Positions 1 to 8,924 of a DNA stretch of 64,000 nt are shown piece by piece; position 1 is the stretch's first letter; every line of letters begins with the position of its first letter. The translations under genes were made by a program, and so were the position numbers. Under the pieces are notes generated by a model. The model had not been told where the DNA came from. It made no database searches and saw nothing but the letters and a program-made list of their open reading frames with translations. Origin of the DNA: Pseudomonas batumici (GTDB lineage Bacteria; Pseudomonadota; Gammaproteobacteria; Pseudomonadales; Pseudomonadaceae); the NCBI RefSeq assembly GCF_000820515.1, contig NZ_JXDG01000045.1, forward strand, positions 62,001 through 126,000. Reading direction: 5' to 3'.

Positions 1-361
1 CGATCCGCGCCTGGCGCTCCTGGGCATCCAGGTGCGGCTGGCGGGCAAAGTCCAGGCCGAAGGCGACGTTCTTTTCCAGGCTGAGCCACGGCAGCAGGCT
101 GGGATCCTGAAAGGCCACCGCCACCCGCGGGTGCGGGCCGTCCAGGAGCTCGCCAAGGAAATGCACGCGGCCCTGGTGGGCCGCCTGCAAACCGGCCAGG
201 ACCCGCAGCAGGCTGGATTTGCCGACGCCGCTGGGGCCGAGGATCGACACCACCTCCCCGGCCTGCAGTTGCAGGTCGAAGCCTTCCAGCACCGCGTGCC
301 AGCCCTGTTCGCGGGGGTAGCCGAGGCTGATCTGCCGGGCATCCAGCAAGGCCGCACTCAT
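1..361 (-). CDS. ABC transporter ATP-binding protein, sulfonate/nitrate type, partial
   Basis: The N-terminal 120 codons of an ABC ATPase; the gene runs off the left edge, so the signature motif and Walker B are not visible. The Walker A loop reads GPSGVGKSSLL, followed by a Q-loop in the segment VAVAFQDPSLLPWLSL, which is the pattern of the SsuB/TauB/NrtD branch that energises uptake of sulfonates, taurine or nitrate. The start ATG overlaps the stop of the preceding acyl-CoA-dehydrogenase-like gene as ATGA, so the two are translationally coupled. The desulfurisation-type neighbour makes organosulfur uptake the most likely role; the substrate is inferred, the ABC call is direct. Confidence 0.85.
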   Translation of the reverse strand, partial: MSAALLDARQISLGYPREQGWHAVLEGFDLQLQAGEVVSILGPSGVGKSSLLRVLAGLQAAHQGRVHFLGELLDGPHPRVAVAFQDPSLLPWLSLEKNVAFGLDFARQPHLDAQERQARI

Positions 362-1428
362 ACTGCCGCTGTCCGGGACTGACGTTGCAGTTCGGCGCGC
401 AATTGCACCAGGCTCGGGGTCACGATCGGCACGAACGCCGACTCGCGCCAGCGCCGGGCGAAGCCGCTGCCGTACTCACTCAGATAGGCCTTGCCGCCGC
501 TGGCCTGCAATTCCAGTTGCAGCGCCTGGGCGACAGCTTCGGCCAGGCCGATGCGGATCTGGAACAAGGCCCGTGGCTGGGCCAGGAAGCGCCCGTCGAG
601 CAAGCCACTCTTGAGTTCGTCCACCGTCTGCTCAAGGGCCTGGCGCTGCTCCAGCAAGGGTTCGCGCAGAATCGAGCGATGGTCCTGCAGGTGCCCGTCC
701 ACCTCGCTCAGCGCCTGTCGCGCCAGGCCGATGGCCATGCCGCATTGCAGGCCGAGGAAGGCCGGACGCACCGCCGGCAGAAAGACCCGGGCATCATCGT
801 GCAACAACCAGTCGCGACTGACCTCCACCTGCTTGAAGTCCAAGGCGGCGGTATTGCTCGACTGCAGGCCCATCAGTTGCAGGTCATCCGAGCGTTGCAG
901 GCCGGCCACCGCATCCGGGATCGCCAGCACGAACGGCGCACCGCCCTCCTCGCGCTCGATGGCGGCCGCCACCACGAAACCGCTCTTGCGCAGGTTGGTC
1001 ACCCAGTGCAGGCGGCCCTCGAGACGCCAGCCATCGTCTTGCTCGCGGGCGCGGACCTGCAGCGACTCGATGCCCGAAAGGAACTTCATCGCATTCGACA
1101 GCCCGGTGGCCCCGGCCAGCTCGCCGCTGAGCAGGGACGGCAGCAGCTGCTCGCGCAAGGCCGTGTTGGGGCTGTGCAGCAGGTATTCGATAAAGGCTCG
1201 CTGCCCCCAGAACACAAAGGCGGCCGCCAGGGAATGGCGGGCCACCCGGGCAATACCTTCCACCGCGTCGACCGCCGTACCGCCGCTACCGCCCTGGTTT
1301 TGCGGCACGCCGATCCGCAGCACCCGCGCCGTCGCCAGCCGGGCAATCACCTCCTGTGGGTCACACTGTCCCAGGTCCAGGGCCTGGGCTTGGGCATCCA
1401 GCCATTGACTCAATGCGTGATCGAGCAT
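358..1428 (-). CDS. Acyl-CoA dehydrogenase-family flavoprotein, probably sulfur-acquisition type
   Basis: A 356-residue protein with the all-helical acyl-CoA dehydrogenase layout: an N-terminal helical part ending near GVPQNQGGSGG, a middle beta part around residues 100-200 (GATGLSNAMKF, LHWVTNLRKSGFVV), and a C-terminal helical part. It resembles the SfnB/DszC-like members used by pseudomonads with organosulfur transporters rather than fatty-acid beta-oxidation enzymes. Those members act as FMN-dependent monooxygenases or desulfurisation partners. It is coupled by a 4-base overlap to a sulfonate-type ABC ATPase, supporting that reading. The exact substrate cannot be told, and a true acyl-CoA dehydrogenase role is not excluded. 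Confidence 0.75.
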   Translation of the reverse strand: MLDHALSQWLDAQAQALDLGQCDPQEVIARLATARVLRIGVPQNQGGSGGTAVDAVEGIARVARHSLAAAFVFWGQRAFIEYLLHSPNTALREQLLPSLLSGELAGATGLSNAMKFLSGIESLQVRAREQDDGWRLEGRLHWVTNLRKSGFVVAAAIEREEGGAPFVLAIPDAVAGLQRSDDLQLMGLQSSNTAALDFKQVEVSRDWLLHDDARVFLPAVRPAFLGLQCGMAIGLARQALSEVDGHLQDHRSILREPLLEQRQALEQTVDELKSGLLDGRFLAQPRALFQIRIGLAEAVAQALQLELQASGGKAYLSEYGSGFARRWRESAFVPIVTPSLVQLRAELQRQSRTAAV

Positions 1429-1477
1429 GTGGTTTTCTCCTTGAACAAAGCGCCGGGAAATAGCCGGCGCCGATCCA

Positions 1478-2038
1478 TCATTGATCCGTCGTTTGCCAGC
1501 GATATTGTGCCAGCTCAGGGTTGAGCGGCGTGCGGGCGAAGACGTTGGCGAAATTGCACAAGGTGGCCAGGCTCACCCCGAGGATCACTTCCAGGGCATT
1601 GCCCTGGGTGTAGCCGGTGGCGAGGAATTCGCCGAAGGCCTGGTCGCTGACATTGCCGCGGGTGGCGATCACTTCCCGGGCGAAGGCGGCGAGGACTTCG
1701 AGCTTTTCCTCGGGCAGCTCGTGTTGTCCGCGCAAGGCCTCGACCACTTCAGCCGGCAACCTGGCCTTGTTCAAGGCCACCGCCGTATGCCCGGCGACGC
1801 AGAAGTCGCAACCGTGGGTGGTGGCGGCCACCAGTTGCACCACTTCACGCTCGGCCAGGCTCAGCCCGGTCTTGCCATTGAGCGCCGATACCGTAACGTA
1901 GGTTTCCAGCGCCGCCGGTGCATTGGCCAGCACACCGAGCAGGTTGGGGATGAACCCGGAGTTCTTCCGGGCGCTCTCCAGGAAAGGCCTGGCCGCTTCG
2001 GGAGCGCTTTGCAGCGTATGTAGAGTGACGCGCGACAT
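1478..2038 (-). CDS. Carboxymuconolactone decarboxylase / AhpD-like peroxidase family protein
   Basis: A 186-residue protein carrying the AhpD core: E63/E65, then C77-x-x-C80 with H84, in the segment THGCDFCVAGHT. These residues form the thiol-disulfide and proton-relay centre in AhpD-type alkylhydroperoxidases. The start at MSRV was chosen over an upstream in-frame start because AGGAG stands correctly spaced before it. The gene is divergent from an AraC regulator whose start lies about 105 bases away, so that regulator probably controls it. The role is likely peroxide or quinone reduction; the physiological substrate is unknown. Confidence 0.8.
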   Translation of the reverse strand: MSRVTLHTLQSAPEAARPFLESARKNSGFIPNLLGVLANAPAALETYVTVSALNGKTGLSLAEREVVQLVAATTHGCDFCVAGHTAVALNKARLPAEVVEALRGQHELPEEKLEVLAAFAREVIATRGNVSDQAFGEFLATGYTQGNALEVILGVSLATLCNFANVFARTPLNPELAQYRWQTTDQ

Positions 2039-2142
2039 GGAGTGGACTCCTGTTGTAGGGTGGTCCTGCAAGTCTGTTGGTTATAAGAATTCCGATCCAT
2101 ATTCAAAAGTAGCGATTCCTTGCTCCTGAGTGTTTCCATTAG

Positions 2143-3054
2143 ATGATTTCGTCCAGCCCTCTGGTTGATTGGTTATTAAAAAGCCTGGAGTTCGAAGCGA
2201 GCCTGTTCCATGTGGGCCGTTATTGCGGTGGCTGGCACGCCAGCACCCAGGGCCTGGCGCGGGCGAGTTTCCACCTGATCGTGCAGGGATATTGCTGGTT
2301 GCACATTGACGGGCAGCAGGAAAGCCTGCGCCTGGAGGCCGGGGACGCGGTGTTTTTGCTGCGGGACCTGGATTATCGGTTGTCCAGTGCCCGGGACAGC
2401 GTAGAAGCGCAACGCCTGCCGCGCCAGGCGATGACCGAGCTGGACAGCACCGCCCAGGATGGCGTGGGGCTGGTGTGCGGGTTCTTTCATTTCAAGTCCG
2501 GGTTGTCGTCACTGATCATCGACGGGCTACCGGACTGGATTGTCCTGCGCGCGGGCGATCCGTCGCTGAGCGCCGCGCGGGCGTTGTTCGGGCTGATCCT
2601 GGCCGAGTGCGAGCGGTCACCGGCGCCCTCCTCGGCGCTGCTGGAGCGCTTGAGTCATTTGCTGTTTCTGTATGTGCTGCGCCAGCAGGTGGCGGATAAC
2701 CCGGGTCTTGGCGGACTGGTGGCACTGGCGCGGCATCCGGGGTTTGCGCCCTTGCTGGAACAGTTGATCGAACGGCCCGGGGAAAGCTGGTCGCTGGAGA
2801 GCATGGCGGCCTGCACCGGGCTGTCGCGCTCGGCGTTTTTCAAACGCTTCAACGAACTGGCCGGGCAGTCACCGGGGCAGGTGCTGCTGGCGTTGCGGAT
2901 GCGCCATGCCTGCCAGTTGCTGCGGGCCAACAACACGGTGGAACACGTGTGCGCGGCGGTGGGGTATCAATCGATTGCGGCGTTCACCCGGGCATTTGCC
3001 AAAGCGCTTGGGGTGCAGCCGGGGGCTTATCGTCGGCAGCATGAGGGCCGCTGA
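2143..3054 (+). CDS. AraC-family transcriptional regulator with N-terminal cupin-type sensor
   Basis: A 303-residue regulator. The first ~180 residues look like the cupin-type ligand domain of this subfamily (FHLIVQGYCWLHIDG, LRLEAGDAVFLL). The last ~100 residues hold the two helix-turn-helix motifs of AraC/XylS (ESMAACTGLSRSAFFKRF, then VEHVCAAVGYQSIAAFTRAF). It is divergent from the AhpD-like gene, with about 105 bases between the two starts. In this subfamily such pairs usually mean that the regulator activates the divergent detoxification or oxidoreductase gene. The inducer is unknown. Confidence 0.85.
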   Translation: MISSSPLVDWLLKSLEFEASLFHVGRYCGGWHASTQGLARASFHLIVQGYCWLHIDGQQESLRLEAGDAVFLLRDLDYRLSSARDSVEAQRLPRQAMTELDSTAQDGVGLVCGFFHFKSGLSSLIIDGLPDWIVLRAGDPSLSAARALFGLILAECERSPAPSSALLERLSHLLFLYVLRQQVADNPGLGGLVALARHPGFAPLLEQLIERPGESWSLESMAACTGLSRSAFFKRFNELAGQSPGQVLLALRMRHACQLLRANNTVEHVCAAVGYQSIAAFTRAFAKALGVQPGAYRRQHEGR

Positions 3055-3173
3055 GAGACACGATTGCATTACAACTTTGTCATCGTTCTGTTCGTCGGCT
3101 GTTGGTGTCGCCTGGTTATTGTGAACTCACTGCCAAACAACAGGCAGCTCACATTAGATAGGGAGATACTGCC

Positions 3174-3428
3174 ATGAAACTGTTCATTCTCGGGTTCGCC
3201 ACCCTCCTCGCCACCGGCTCGGCCTTCGCCTATACCACCGACACCTCGACGGTGATCCACGACAAGACCGATTTCCTTGTCCACCTGGACGTCGCGAAAG
3301 TCATCTCCACGACTGACCTCTCCGACCAATGTGGCATCATTCCGGCCCGTCTCGACTATCTGGATCATCAGGGTCGGGAACATGTGCTGGACTATCCGGT
3401 TCAAGGGCGCTGCACGAACCAAAACTGA
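3174..3428 (+). CDS. DUF2790 small periplasmic protein
   Basis: An 84-residue protein with a clear Sec signal peptide (about residues 1-19, ending SAFA) and a mature domain of ~65 residues typical of DUF2790, including the conserved CGIIPARLDYLDHQG segment. The second cysteine near the C-terminus (GRCTNQN) could pair with the first. The ribosome site is gggaga just upstream. It precedes a heavy-metal-type two-component system by about 145 bases on the same strand. DUF2790 genes are often found beside such regulators in Pseudomonas, so a periplasmic metal or stress response role is plausible but unproven. Confidence 0.8.
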   Translation: MKLFILGFATLLATGSAFAYTTDTSTVIHDKTDFLVHLDVAKVISTTDLSDQCGIIPARLDYLDHQGREHVLDYPVQGRCTNQN

Positions 3429-3572
3429 TGGAATGCCTTATGCACACGACTGTCCACGAGCAGGCCCTACGCAACGCCACCTGGTGACAGGACTATACTT
3501 GCGCTACCTGCTCGCGGCTTTCAGGTCCGCTTTTTGTGGATCGAATACCGAAACCGAACCAAGGTCATCCCC

Positions 3573-4244
3573 ATGAACATCCTGGTAGTGGAAGACGAGC
3601 CCAAGGCGGGCAATTACTTGCTCAATGGCCTGCAGGAGCAGGGATACTCCGTCAGCCTGGCCCGCGATGGCGTCGAGGGGTTGTACCTGGCCCTGGAAAC
3701 GCCTTTCGACGTCATCGTGCTGGATGTGATGATGCCGAAGATGGACGGCTGGGAAGTCCTGCGCCGCCTGCGCAAGGAAGCCGACACCCCGGTACTGTTC
3801 CTGACCGCGCGGGATGACATCGCCGACCGCATCAAAGGCCTGGAGCTGGGGGCCGACGATTACCTGATCAAGCCCTTTTCCTTCGCCGAACTGGTGGCAC
3901 GCCTGCGCACCCTGACCCGCCGAGGCCCGACCCGGGAGGAAGAGCAACTGCAGATCGCCGACCTGCAGATCGATGTACTCAAACGCCGCGTCACCCGCGC
4001 CGGCGTGCGAGTGACGCTGACCAACAAGGAGTTTGCGTTGTTGCACCTGCTCGCCACGCATCAGGATCAGGTGCTGTCGCGTTCACTGATCGCCTCCCGG
4101 GTCTGGGACATGAACTTTGACAGCGACACCAACGTGGTGGATGTGGCCGTGCGGCGCCTGCGCCTGAAAATCGACGACCCTTTCCAGCTGAAGCTGATCC
4201 ACAGTGTGCGGGGCATTGGCTACCGCTTCGACACGCAGCCATGA
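3573..4244 (+). CDS. OmpR-family heavy-metal-type response regulator
   Basis: A 223-residue response regulator. The receiver domain (1-~115) has the acidic pair E7/D8, phosphoacceptor D51 (VIVLDVMMPKMDGW) and the DDYLIKPFSF lysine loop. A winged-helix DNA-binding domain follows (VTLTNKEFALLHLLATHQ, VRGIGYRFD). The start MNILVVEDEP was chosen over an upstream in-frame ATG because it matches the family N-terminus. The stop overlaps the kinase start by four bases (ATGA). It resembles CopR/IrlR/CzcR regulators that switch on metal efflux or resistance; which metal is not shown by the sequence. Confidence 0.9.
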   Translation: MNILVVEDEPKAGNYLLNGLQEQGYSVSLARDGVEGLYLALETPFDVIVLDVMMPKMDGWEVLRRLRKEADTPVLFLTARDDIADRIKGLELGADDYLIKPFSFAELVARLRTLTRRGPTREEEQLQIADLQIDVLKRRVTRAGVRVTLTNKEFALLHLLATHQDQVLSRSLIASRVWDMNFDSDTNVVDVAVRRLRLKIDDPFQLKLIHSVRGIGYRFDTQP

Positions 4245-5686
4245 ACCTTCGTCATTACTCCCTGACCCTGCGCCTGGCGGTGGTGTTTGTCCTGCTGGCC
4301 TTCGCCCTGATGGCAACCACCGGTGTCGCGCTGTACCACGATCTTGAGCACGAACTGATACGACGCGACGAGGCCACCCTGATCTACCGCATCAATCAGC
4401 TACGTAATGTGCTCAATGGCAGCAATATGCTGGAACTGATCAGGACCAAGCCTGAGCTGTTTCAGAACATGCTGTTCAATAGCCAGTCCGTACTCACTAT
4501 TGGCGTTTCAGGGGAAGCCCCTTTACTGGAGATCAATCCCAGTGGGATCGATCTTCCCGACATCACGCCCGTGGCCATGGAGCATTCCCTGGTACTGACC
4601 GATGTCCAGCATCTGCCCGCCGTGAACGGTACGCCCTTTGGGGCCATCTCCGCGAGTATCGGCTCCAGCAAGCTGAAAGTGACCATTGGCTGCCTGATGA
4701 TCGAACGAACCGCGGTGCTCGCCCGCTATCGTCTCAGCGTCTACGTCCTTGCCAGTCTCGCCGCCTTTGTCCTGGCGCTGGCGGGATATGTGGTGGTTCA
4801 CCGCGGTTTGTTGCCCCTCAGACGCCTGACGCGTCAAGCCCATGGTATCGGCATTGGCAATCTGACAGAGCGACTCGACAGCCGAGGCGCCCCGAAGGAG
4901 TTGCTCCCGATGATCGACTCGTTCAACACCATGCTTGAGCGACTCGCCAAGGGCTTTGCGCAACTGAGCCAGGTCTCGACGGACATGGCCCACGAACTGC
5001 GCACGCCGATCAACAATTTGCTGGGTGAAACCCAGGTCGCCATGCAGCAGGACCGTAGCGTGGAGCATTACCAGCAGTTGCTCGCCTCCAACGTCGAAGA
5101 ACTCGAACGCCTGGCCCGCATGCTCGACAACATGCTGTTCCTGGCGCGTACCGACCCCGGTAGCGCGCGTGATCAGCGCGAGGAGCTGGACGCCGCCGAC
5201 GAGTTGGGACGCGTAGCCGATTACTTTGAAGGTCTGGCCGCGGACGTCGATATCACCATCCGCGCGGAGGGCGACGGCCTGATCTGGGCCGAGCCAACGC
5301 TGCTCCGTCGCGCCTTGGCCAACCTGTGTGCCAATGCGATCAAATATGGCGCTCCGCATTCCGAACTGTTGCTCCAGGCCGCACCGTCCGAAGATGGCAT
5401 CCATCTGCGCGTGCGCAACTGCGGAACGACGATCGCGGCAGAACACCTGCCGAGGTTATTCGAGCGTTTCTACCGCGTTGACCAATCGCGCGAGCGTTCG
5501 GCCCAGTCCAATGGCCTGGGGCTTTCGATCGTAGCGACCATCATGCAGTTGCACAGTGGCCGCTACAGCGTCACCAGCGAGAATGGCGTGACCTGTTTCG
5601 AGCTGTTTTTTCCCATGCGGGATCAGCAAGAGCGTCAGGCCGACTTTCAGACGACCCGGACGCCTCTTGCCTCGGCATCGTCGTGA
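4241..5686 (+). CDS. Heavy-metal sensor histidine kinase (CopS/IrlS-like)
   Basis: A 481-residue inner-membrane kinase: first transmembrane helix ~10-32, periplasmic sensor ~33-160, second helix ~163-185, HAMP linker, then HisKA with H251 in MAHELRTPINN. The ATPase domain has an N-box (LANLCANAIKYG) and a G-box (NGLGLSIV). This is the layout of the heavy-metal sensor kinase family that senses periplasmic Cu, Zn, Cd or Ag. It is translationally coupled to its response regulator. No efflux genes follow; the transcript runs into a REP pair, so target genes must lie elsewhere or be limited to the DUF2790 gene upstream. Confidence 0.9.
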   Translation: MNLRHYSLTLRLAVVFVLLAFALMATTGVALYHDLEHELIRRDEATLIYRINQLRNVLNGSNMLELIRTKPELFQNMLFNSQSVLTIGVSGEAPLLEINPSGIDLPDITPVAMEHSLVLTDVQHLPAVNGTPFGAISASIGSSKLKVTIGCLMIERTAVLARYRLSVYVLASLAAFVLALAGYVVVHRGLLPLRRLTRQAHGIGIGNLTERLDSRGAPKELLPMIDSFNTMLERLAKGFAQLSQVSTDMAHELRTPINNLLGETQVAMQQDRSVEHYQQLLASNVEELERLARMLDNMLFLARTDPGSARDQREELDAADELGRVADYFEGLAADVDITIRAEGDGLIWAEPTLLRRALANLCANAIKYGAPHSELLLQAAPSEDGIHLRVRNCGTTIAAEHLPRLFERFYRVDQSRERSAQSNGLGLSIVATIMQLHSGRYSVTSENGVTCFELFFPMRDQQERQADFQTTRTPLASASS

Positions 5687-5716
5687 AACGCCCCACTCCC
5701 GGTTAACGCGGTCCCT

Positions 5717-5799
5717 GTAGGAGCTGGCTTGCCAGCGATGAGGCCCTTGAGCCTTGCGGTGCCGATGCGGACGCCATCGCCGGCAAGCCAGCTCCTACA
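5717..5799. repeat. REP pair (REPIN) between convergent genes
   Basis: Two inverted copies of the Pseudomonas REP element (gtaggagctggcttgcc and ggcaagccagctcctac) flank a short spacer. Together they can fold into a long hairpin. It sits in the space between the kinase stop and the convergent DUF6124 gene, a typical REPIN location, and may act as a transcript end. Confidence 0.85.
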
Positions 5800-5872
5800 A
5801 GGTTACGTGGCGTTCTCAATATCCCATTTCCTTAACTGACAGGTATCGAGCAACGCCTCGCCTTTTCCGTGA

Positions 5873-6220
5873 TCAGCGAGCGCCGCTGGTGAACTCGTCC
5901 TCCAACACCGAATCCACCCGCCCCTGCGCCAGTTCGATCAGACGCACCACCCCCAGCGCCACCTTGCGGTCAGGCCCTGTGAGGTTATCGGCATGTTCGT
6001 AGGCCGTGGCCGCAGCGGACTCCAGGATCGCACTGGCGTCGACCAGGATGTCTTCACGACTTTGAGGTTCGGTGTTGTTCTTGCGTGTTGAGTGGGCACC
6101 GCATCGCTTCGAACTCGTGCCCTGCGGCAAATTGTAATAAGCCAACGCACGGTCAACGATTTGCGGGTCAATGGTTTCAAGGTCGGGTGAAACCGGAGCA
6201 TTGGGCGTGATCTTGAGCAT
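5873..6220 (-). CDS. DUF6124 family protein
   Basis: A 115-residue soluble, acidic protein without signal peptide or membrane segment. The pattern fits the Pseudomonas-restricted DUF6124 family (formerly part of DUF3077): a proline-rich N-terminus (MLKITPNAP), a variable middle, and a conserved helical C-terminal half with LVDASAILESAAATAYEHAD and a long helix ending in LIELAQGRVDSVLE. Start MLKI is preceded by AGGAG. Function unknown; members are usually multi-copy and strain-variable. The upstream 250 bases hold no other gene. Confidence 0.75.
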   Translation of the reverse strand: MLKITPNAPVSPDLETIDPQIVDRALAYYNLPQGTSSKRCGAHSTRKNNTEPQSREDILVDASAILESAAATAYEHADNLTGPDRKVALGVVRLIELAQGRVDSVLEDEFTSGAR

Positions 6221-6468
6221 GTCTGAAACTCCTGGCGAACGATAAAAATACCCGGGCAAAGGGCGCTGTACGTCCTAACAGAATTCCAGACTTGCACATC
6301 TGTACCACCGATTTTGCGGTGACGGGATGCAGGTTAGCCACCTGTCCAACCAGGAGCAACAGGGTAGATATTTCCAGGAATTTCCAGTCAAGGGAAAGCA
6401 GGTTGTCTTGCATAACCTCCGACGAAAAATGACCGTCTTGCAGCATCAGCTACAAGACAACCCAGCCC

Positions 6469-7959
6469 TCACTGCAAACCATAGGAATAAACCCCACCAT
6501 CATTGCTGTTGTACCAATTGCCCTTGGCCCAGATCACCCGGTCCTGCGCCCCTTGGAAGCCGAGGATCCCCAGGTAACCGTCGATAGCCAGCCGTTGCCA
6601 GGAACGCCCCCAGTCCCTGGAGTAGAACACCCCGTCGGCGGAGATTCGCGCATCCGACCACCAGTAGAGCCAACGCGGCGGCCGGTGTTCGCTCGAGGTG
6701 TTGATCAGCAGGCTGTTCTGCCCCACCCAGAAATTCCTCTCACGCAACTGACTCTCCGACGCCAACGGCGCGAACACGCTGGGCAGTTCACCCATGGGCT
6801 TCCAGGCAAGCTTGGCGGTATCGAACTCAGCGACCACATCTTGCCCATGATCACCCTGGTCGATCAGGCCCATCACTCGCCCGGCGCCGTTCTCCACCAG
6901 TTGATCGATAAACAGACCCTCCTCGCGCTGCACGGCCCCCACCTGCCACTGCCCCGCCTTGCGTAGCAGTTGAGCCCGTGTCGTGATGTTGAAAGCCAGA
7001 CTGCCGCTATCACCGCCAGGATTGCGGCCCCAGAAGCGTTGGGAAACCCAGATAAACGCGCGCTGGTCATCCAGTTGAGTGACATAGGTCTGGGTTTCTC
7101 CGTAAGTCCCCAGGTCCGTGCGCCATTCGGTAATCTCGGGCCGTTTGCCCTGGGCATACTCGGCAGGCACCAGCAACGACTCCGGCGCGAATATTTCCGT
7201 GCTGTTCGCGCCGCGATCAGCCGAGTAAAACACCCCGGTGGAGATGGCGCCCAGCTTGTCTTCACCGCTCTCGTTGTCGGTTCCGCTCGGGGTACCCCAG
7301 GCCCAGACGTCATCCGGACCATGAAAGTAGGGCTTCAAGGCCCAGGCAAGCTGATTGGCCTTGGGAAACAGGCCCTTGGTCAACCAGGTCCAACGCTTGC
7401 CTTGATCGTCGCTGCGAAAGATCACCGTCTGACTGATGTCATCGCTGCTCGCGCCAGCGGCTTCGGGTCGCTCAAGGCCCGTCAGCAGGAAAACACTGGC
7501 CCCATCCGGGCTGGCCACCAGGCAGGCGGCGTCACTGACATGGGCCACCATTTGAAACTGGCCCTGGGCGTCCAGGCGCGAGATGAAGGAGGTTTCCTTG
7601 TCCCGGTGGGAGAGAAAGCTGGAGAACGCCCCCGAACCTTCCGACTCCTGATCCTTGGCCTCGACCGGCTTGCCATGGAGCACGGCATCCAGGTTCACCA
7701 CGTCAGCGGAGGGTTGCAGCTGTTTCGCGTCACCGTCCATGCGCCCTACCAGCCAGGTGCCCTTCGGGGTCACGACCACGCCCGTGCAGTACTGGGTCAT
7801 CGCGCGCTGCCGGCTGTCCTGTACCGCACCAAGCTGCTGCCGGTCGGGGCTGCTCCCGCCCCACCCCAGCTTGGCGCTGGTAATCATCCACATGTACCAG
7901 AGCCCGGCACCGACAAACAGGGCGACAAAAAGCTGGGCAAACAACTTTGATCGAGGCAT
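6469..7959 (-). CDS. Membrane-anchored hypothetical protein, possible beta-propeller (BNR/PSII-assembly-like)
   Basis: About 496 residues. The N-terminus has one hydrophobic segment (LFAQLFVALFVGAGLWYMWMI) that could be an uncleaved anchor or signal peptide. The rest is soluble and contains repeated D-rich, W-containing strands such as SDDQGKRWTWLTKGL, SADRGANSTEIF and YSRDWGRSWQRLA. These look like BNR/Asp-box repeats of a beta-propeller. The start is uncertain: an in-frame ATG 15 codons upstream has a GAGAG a few bases before it and would extend the cytoplasmic tail. Function unknown; sialidase-type catalytic residues are not evident. Confidence 0.65.
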   Translation of the reverse strand: MPRSKLFAQLFVALFVGAGLWYMWMITSAKLGWGGSSPDRQQLGAVQDSRQRAMTQYCTGVVVTPKGTWLVGRMDGDAKQLQPSADVVNLDAVLHGKPVEAKDQESEGSGAFSSFLSHRDKETSFISRLDAQGQFQMVAHVSDAACLVASPDGASVFLLTGLERPEAAGASSDDISQTVIFRSDDQGKRWTWLTKGLFPKANQLAWALKPYFHGPDDVWAWGTPSGTDNESGEDKLGAISTGVFYSADRGANSTEIFAPESLLVPAEYAQGKRPEITEWRTDLGTYGETQTYVTQLDDQRAFIWVSQRFWGRNPGGDSGSLAFNITTRAQLLRKAGQWQVGAVQREEGLFIDQLVENGAGRVMGLIDQGDHGQDVVAEFDTAKLAWKPMGELPSVFAPLASESQLRERNFWVGQNSLLINTSSEHRPPRWLYWWSDARISADGVFYSRDWGRSWQRLAIDGYLGILGFQGAQDRVIWAKGNWYNSNDGGVYSYGLQ

Positions 7960-8197
7960 GAGCGGGATCCGAATCCATGGAAAAGGCTGGAAAGCTTTTC
8001 TCATTTCTCTCGGCGGGAGTAAATTTTTATTGCACGCGCGCAACCGAATCCGGCCGATTGATTGTCAGCACTGTGACGCCGGTTCCATTCAACCCGCCAG
8101 GAAAATCCGTGGGAGTGGCAAGCAACGCTCGACTCAACCCTTGTCGAACGAGGCCGCTATCATCCACGGTTTCACCGAGGACAAGGGAGCCAAAGGA

Positions 8198-8902
8198 ATG
8201 CCGAGTATCCAGTTTCAGAAAATCATCAGCCTCAGCCACGTCATTACGCCATCCATCCCCCTCTGGCCCCACGACCCGGCCGTCGTCTTCACCGGGGTGG
8301 CCTCACAGGAACAGGACGGCTACTACCTGCGCAACTTCAGCATGGGCGAACACAGCGCCACCCATATGAATGCGCCCAACAGTTTTTACCCCGATGGCGT
8401 CGGGATCGATGCCTACCCGCCGGATTCGCTGGTGCGACCGGCCGTGATGATCGATGTGCAAGCGCAGGCACAAGCCGATTCCGACTATGTGATCAGTCCT
8501 CAGGACATCGAGAACTGGGAGCACGAGCATGGGCGCATCGCCCGGGGCTGCGTGGTGCTCTTCCATACCGGATGGCAGGCCCTGTGGGGCGATCCCAAGC
8601 GGTTTTTCAATGAAGATCCGCAAGGCGGCCTGCACTTCCCCGGGGTGGGCGCCGACACGGCAAGACTGCTGGTCGAAGAGCGCGAAGTCGCGGGAGTCGG
8701 TATCGACACCCACGGGGTCGACCCGGGCCAGAACACGGCATTTGCCACCAACCGCCAGGTCCTGGCGAAAAACGGCATCATCCTGGAGTGCCTGACCCAT
8801 CTGGATCAACTGCCCGCCAAAGGGGCAACGCTGGTCATTGGGGTTCTGCAACTCAAGGACGGATCCGGCTCCCCCGCTTCCGTGCTGGCATTCGTGCCCT
8901 GA
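8198..8902 (+). CDS. Cyclase-family (kynurenine-formamidase-like) metal-dependent hydrolase
   Basis: A 234-residue protein of the cyclase/KynB family (LSHVITPSIPLWPHDP; HGVDPGQN; TLVIGVL). The metal-site motif, usually HxGTHxDxPxH, here reads H52-S-A-T-H56-M-N58-A-P60-N-S62. The Asp and last His of the consensus are therefore replaced by Asn and Ser. The start was chosen at an ATG preceded by aaagga. It ends 22 bases before the convergent SDR gene. Family members hydrolyse N-formylkynurenine or similar amides, isatin or lactones; with the altered motif the substrate or metal may differ. The real role is unknown. Confidence 0.75.
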   Translation: MPSIQFQKIISLSHVITPSIPLWPHDPAVVFTGVASQEQDGYYLRNFSMGEHSATHMNAPNSFYPDGVGIDAYPPDSLVRPAVMIDVQAQAQADSDYVISPQDIENWEHEHGRIARGCVVLFHTGWQALWGDPKRFFNEDPQGGLHFPGVGADTARLLVEEREVAGVGIDTHGVDPGQNTAFATNRQVLAKNGIILECLTHLDQLPAKGATLVIGVLQLKDGSGSPASVLAFVP

Positions 8903-8924
8903 TCTCGTGTGGGTTCGTACGCCA

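Noticed and set aside
385..1524. + strand frame of 379 codons opposite the acyl-CoA dehydrogenase-like gene
   Set aside because: Shadow frame; the minus-strand product has a clear family and coupled neighbour.
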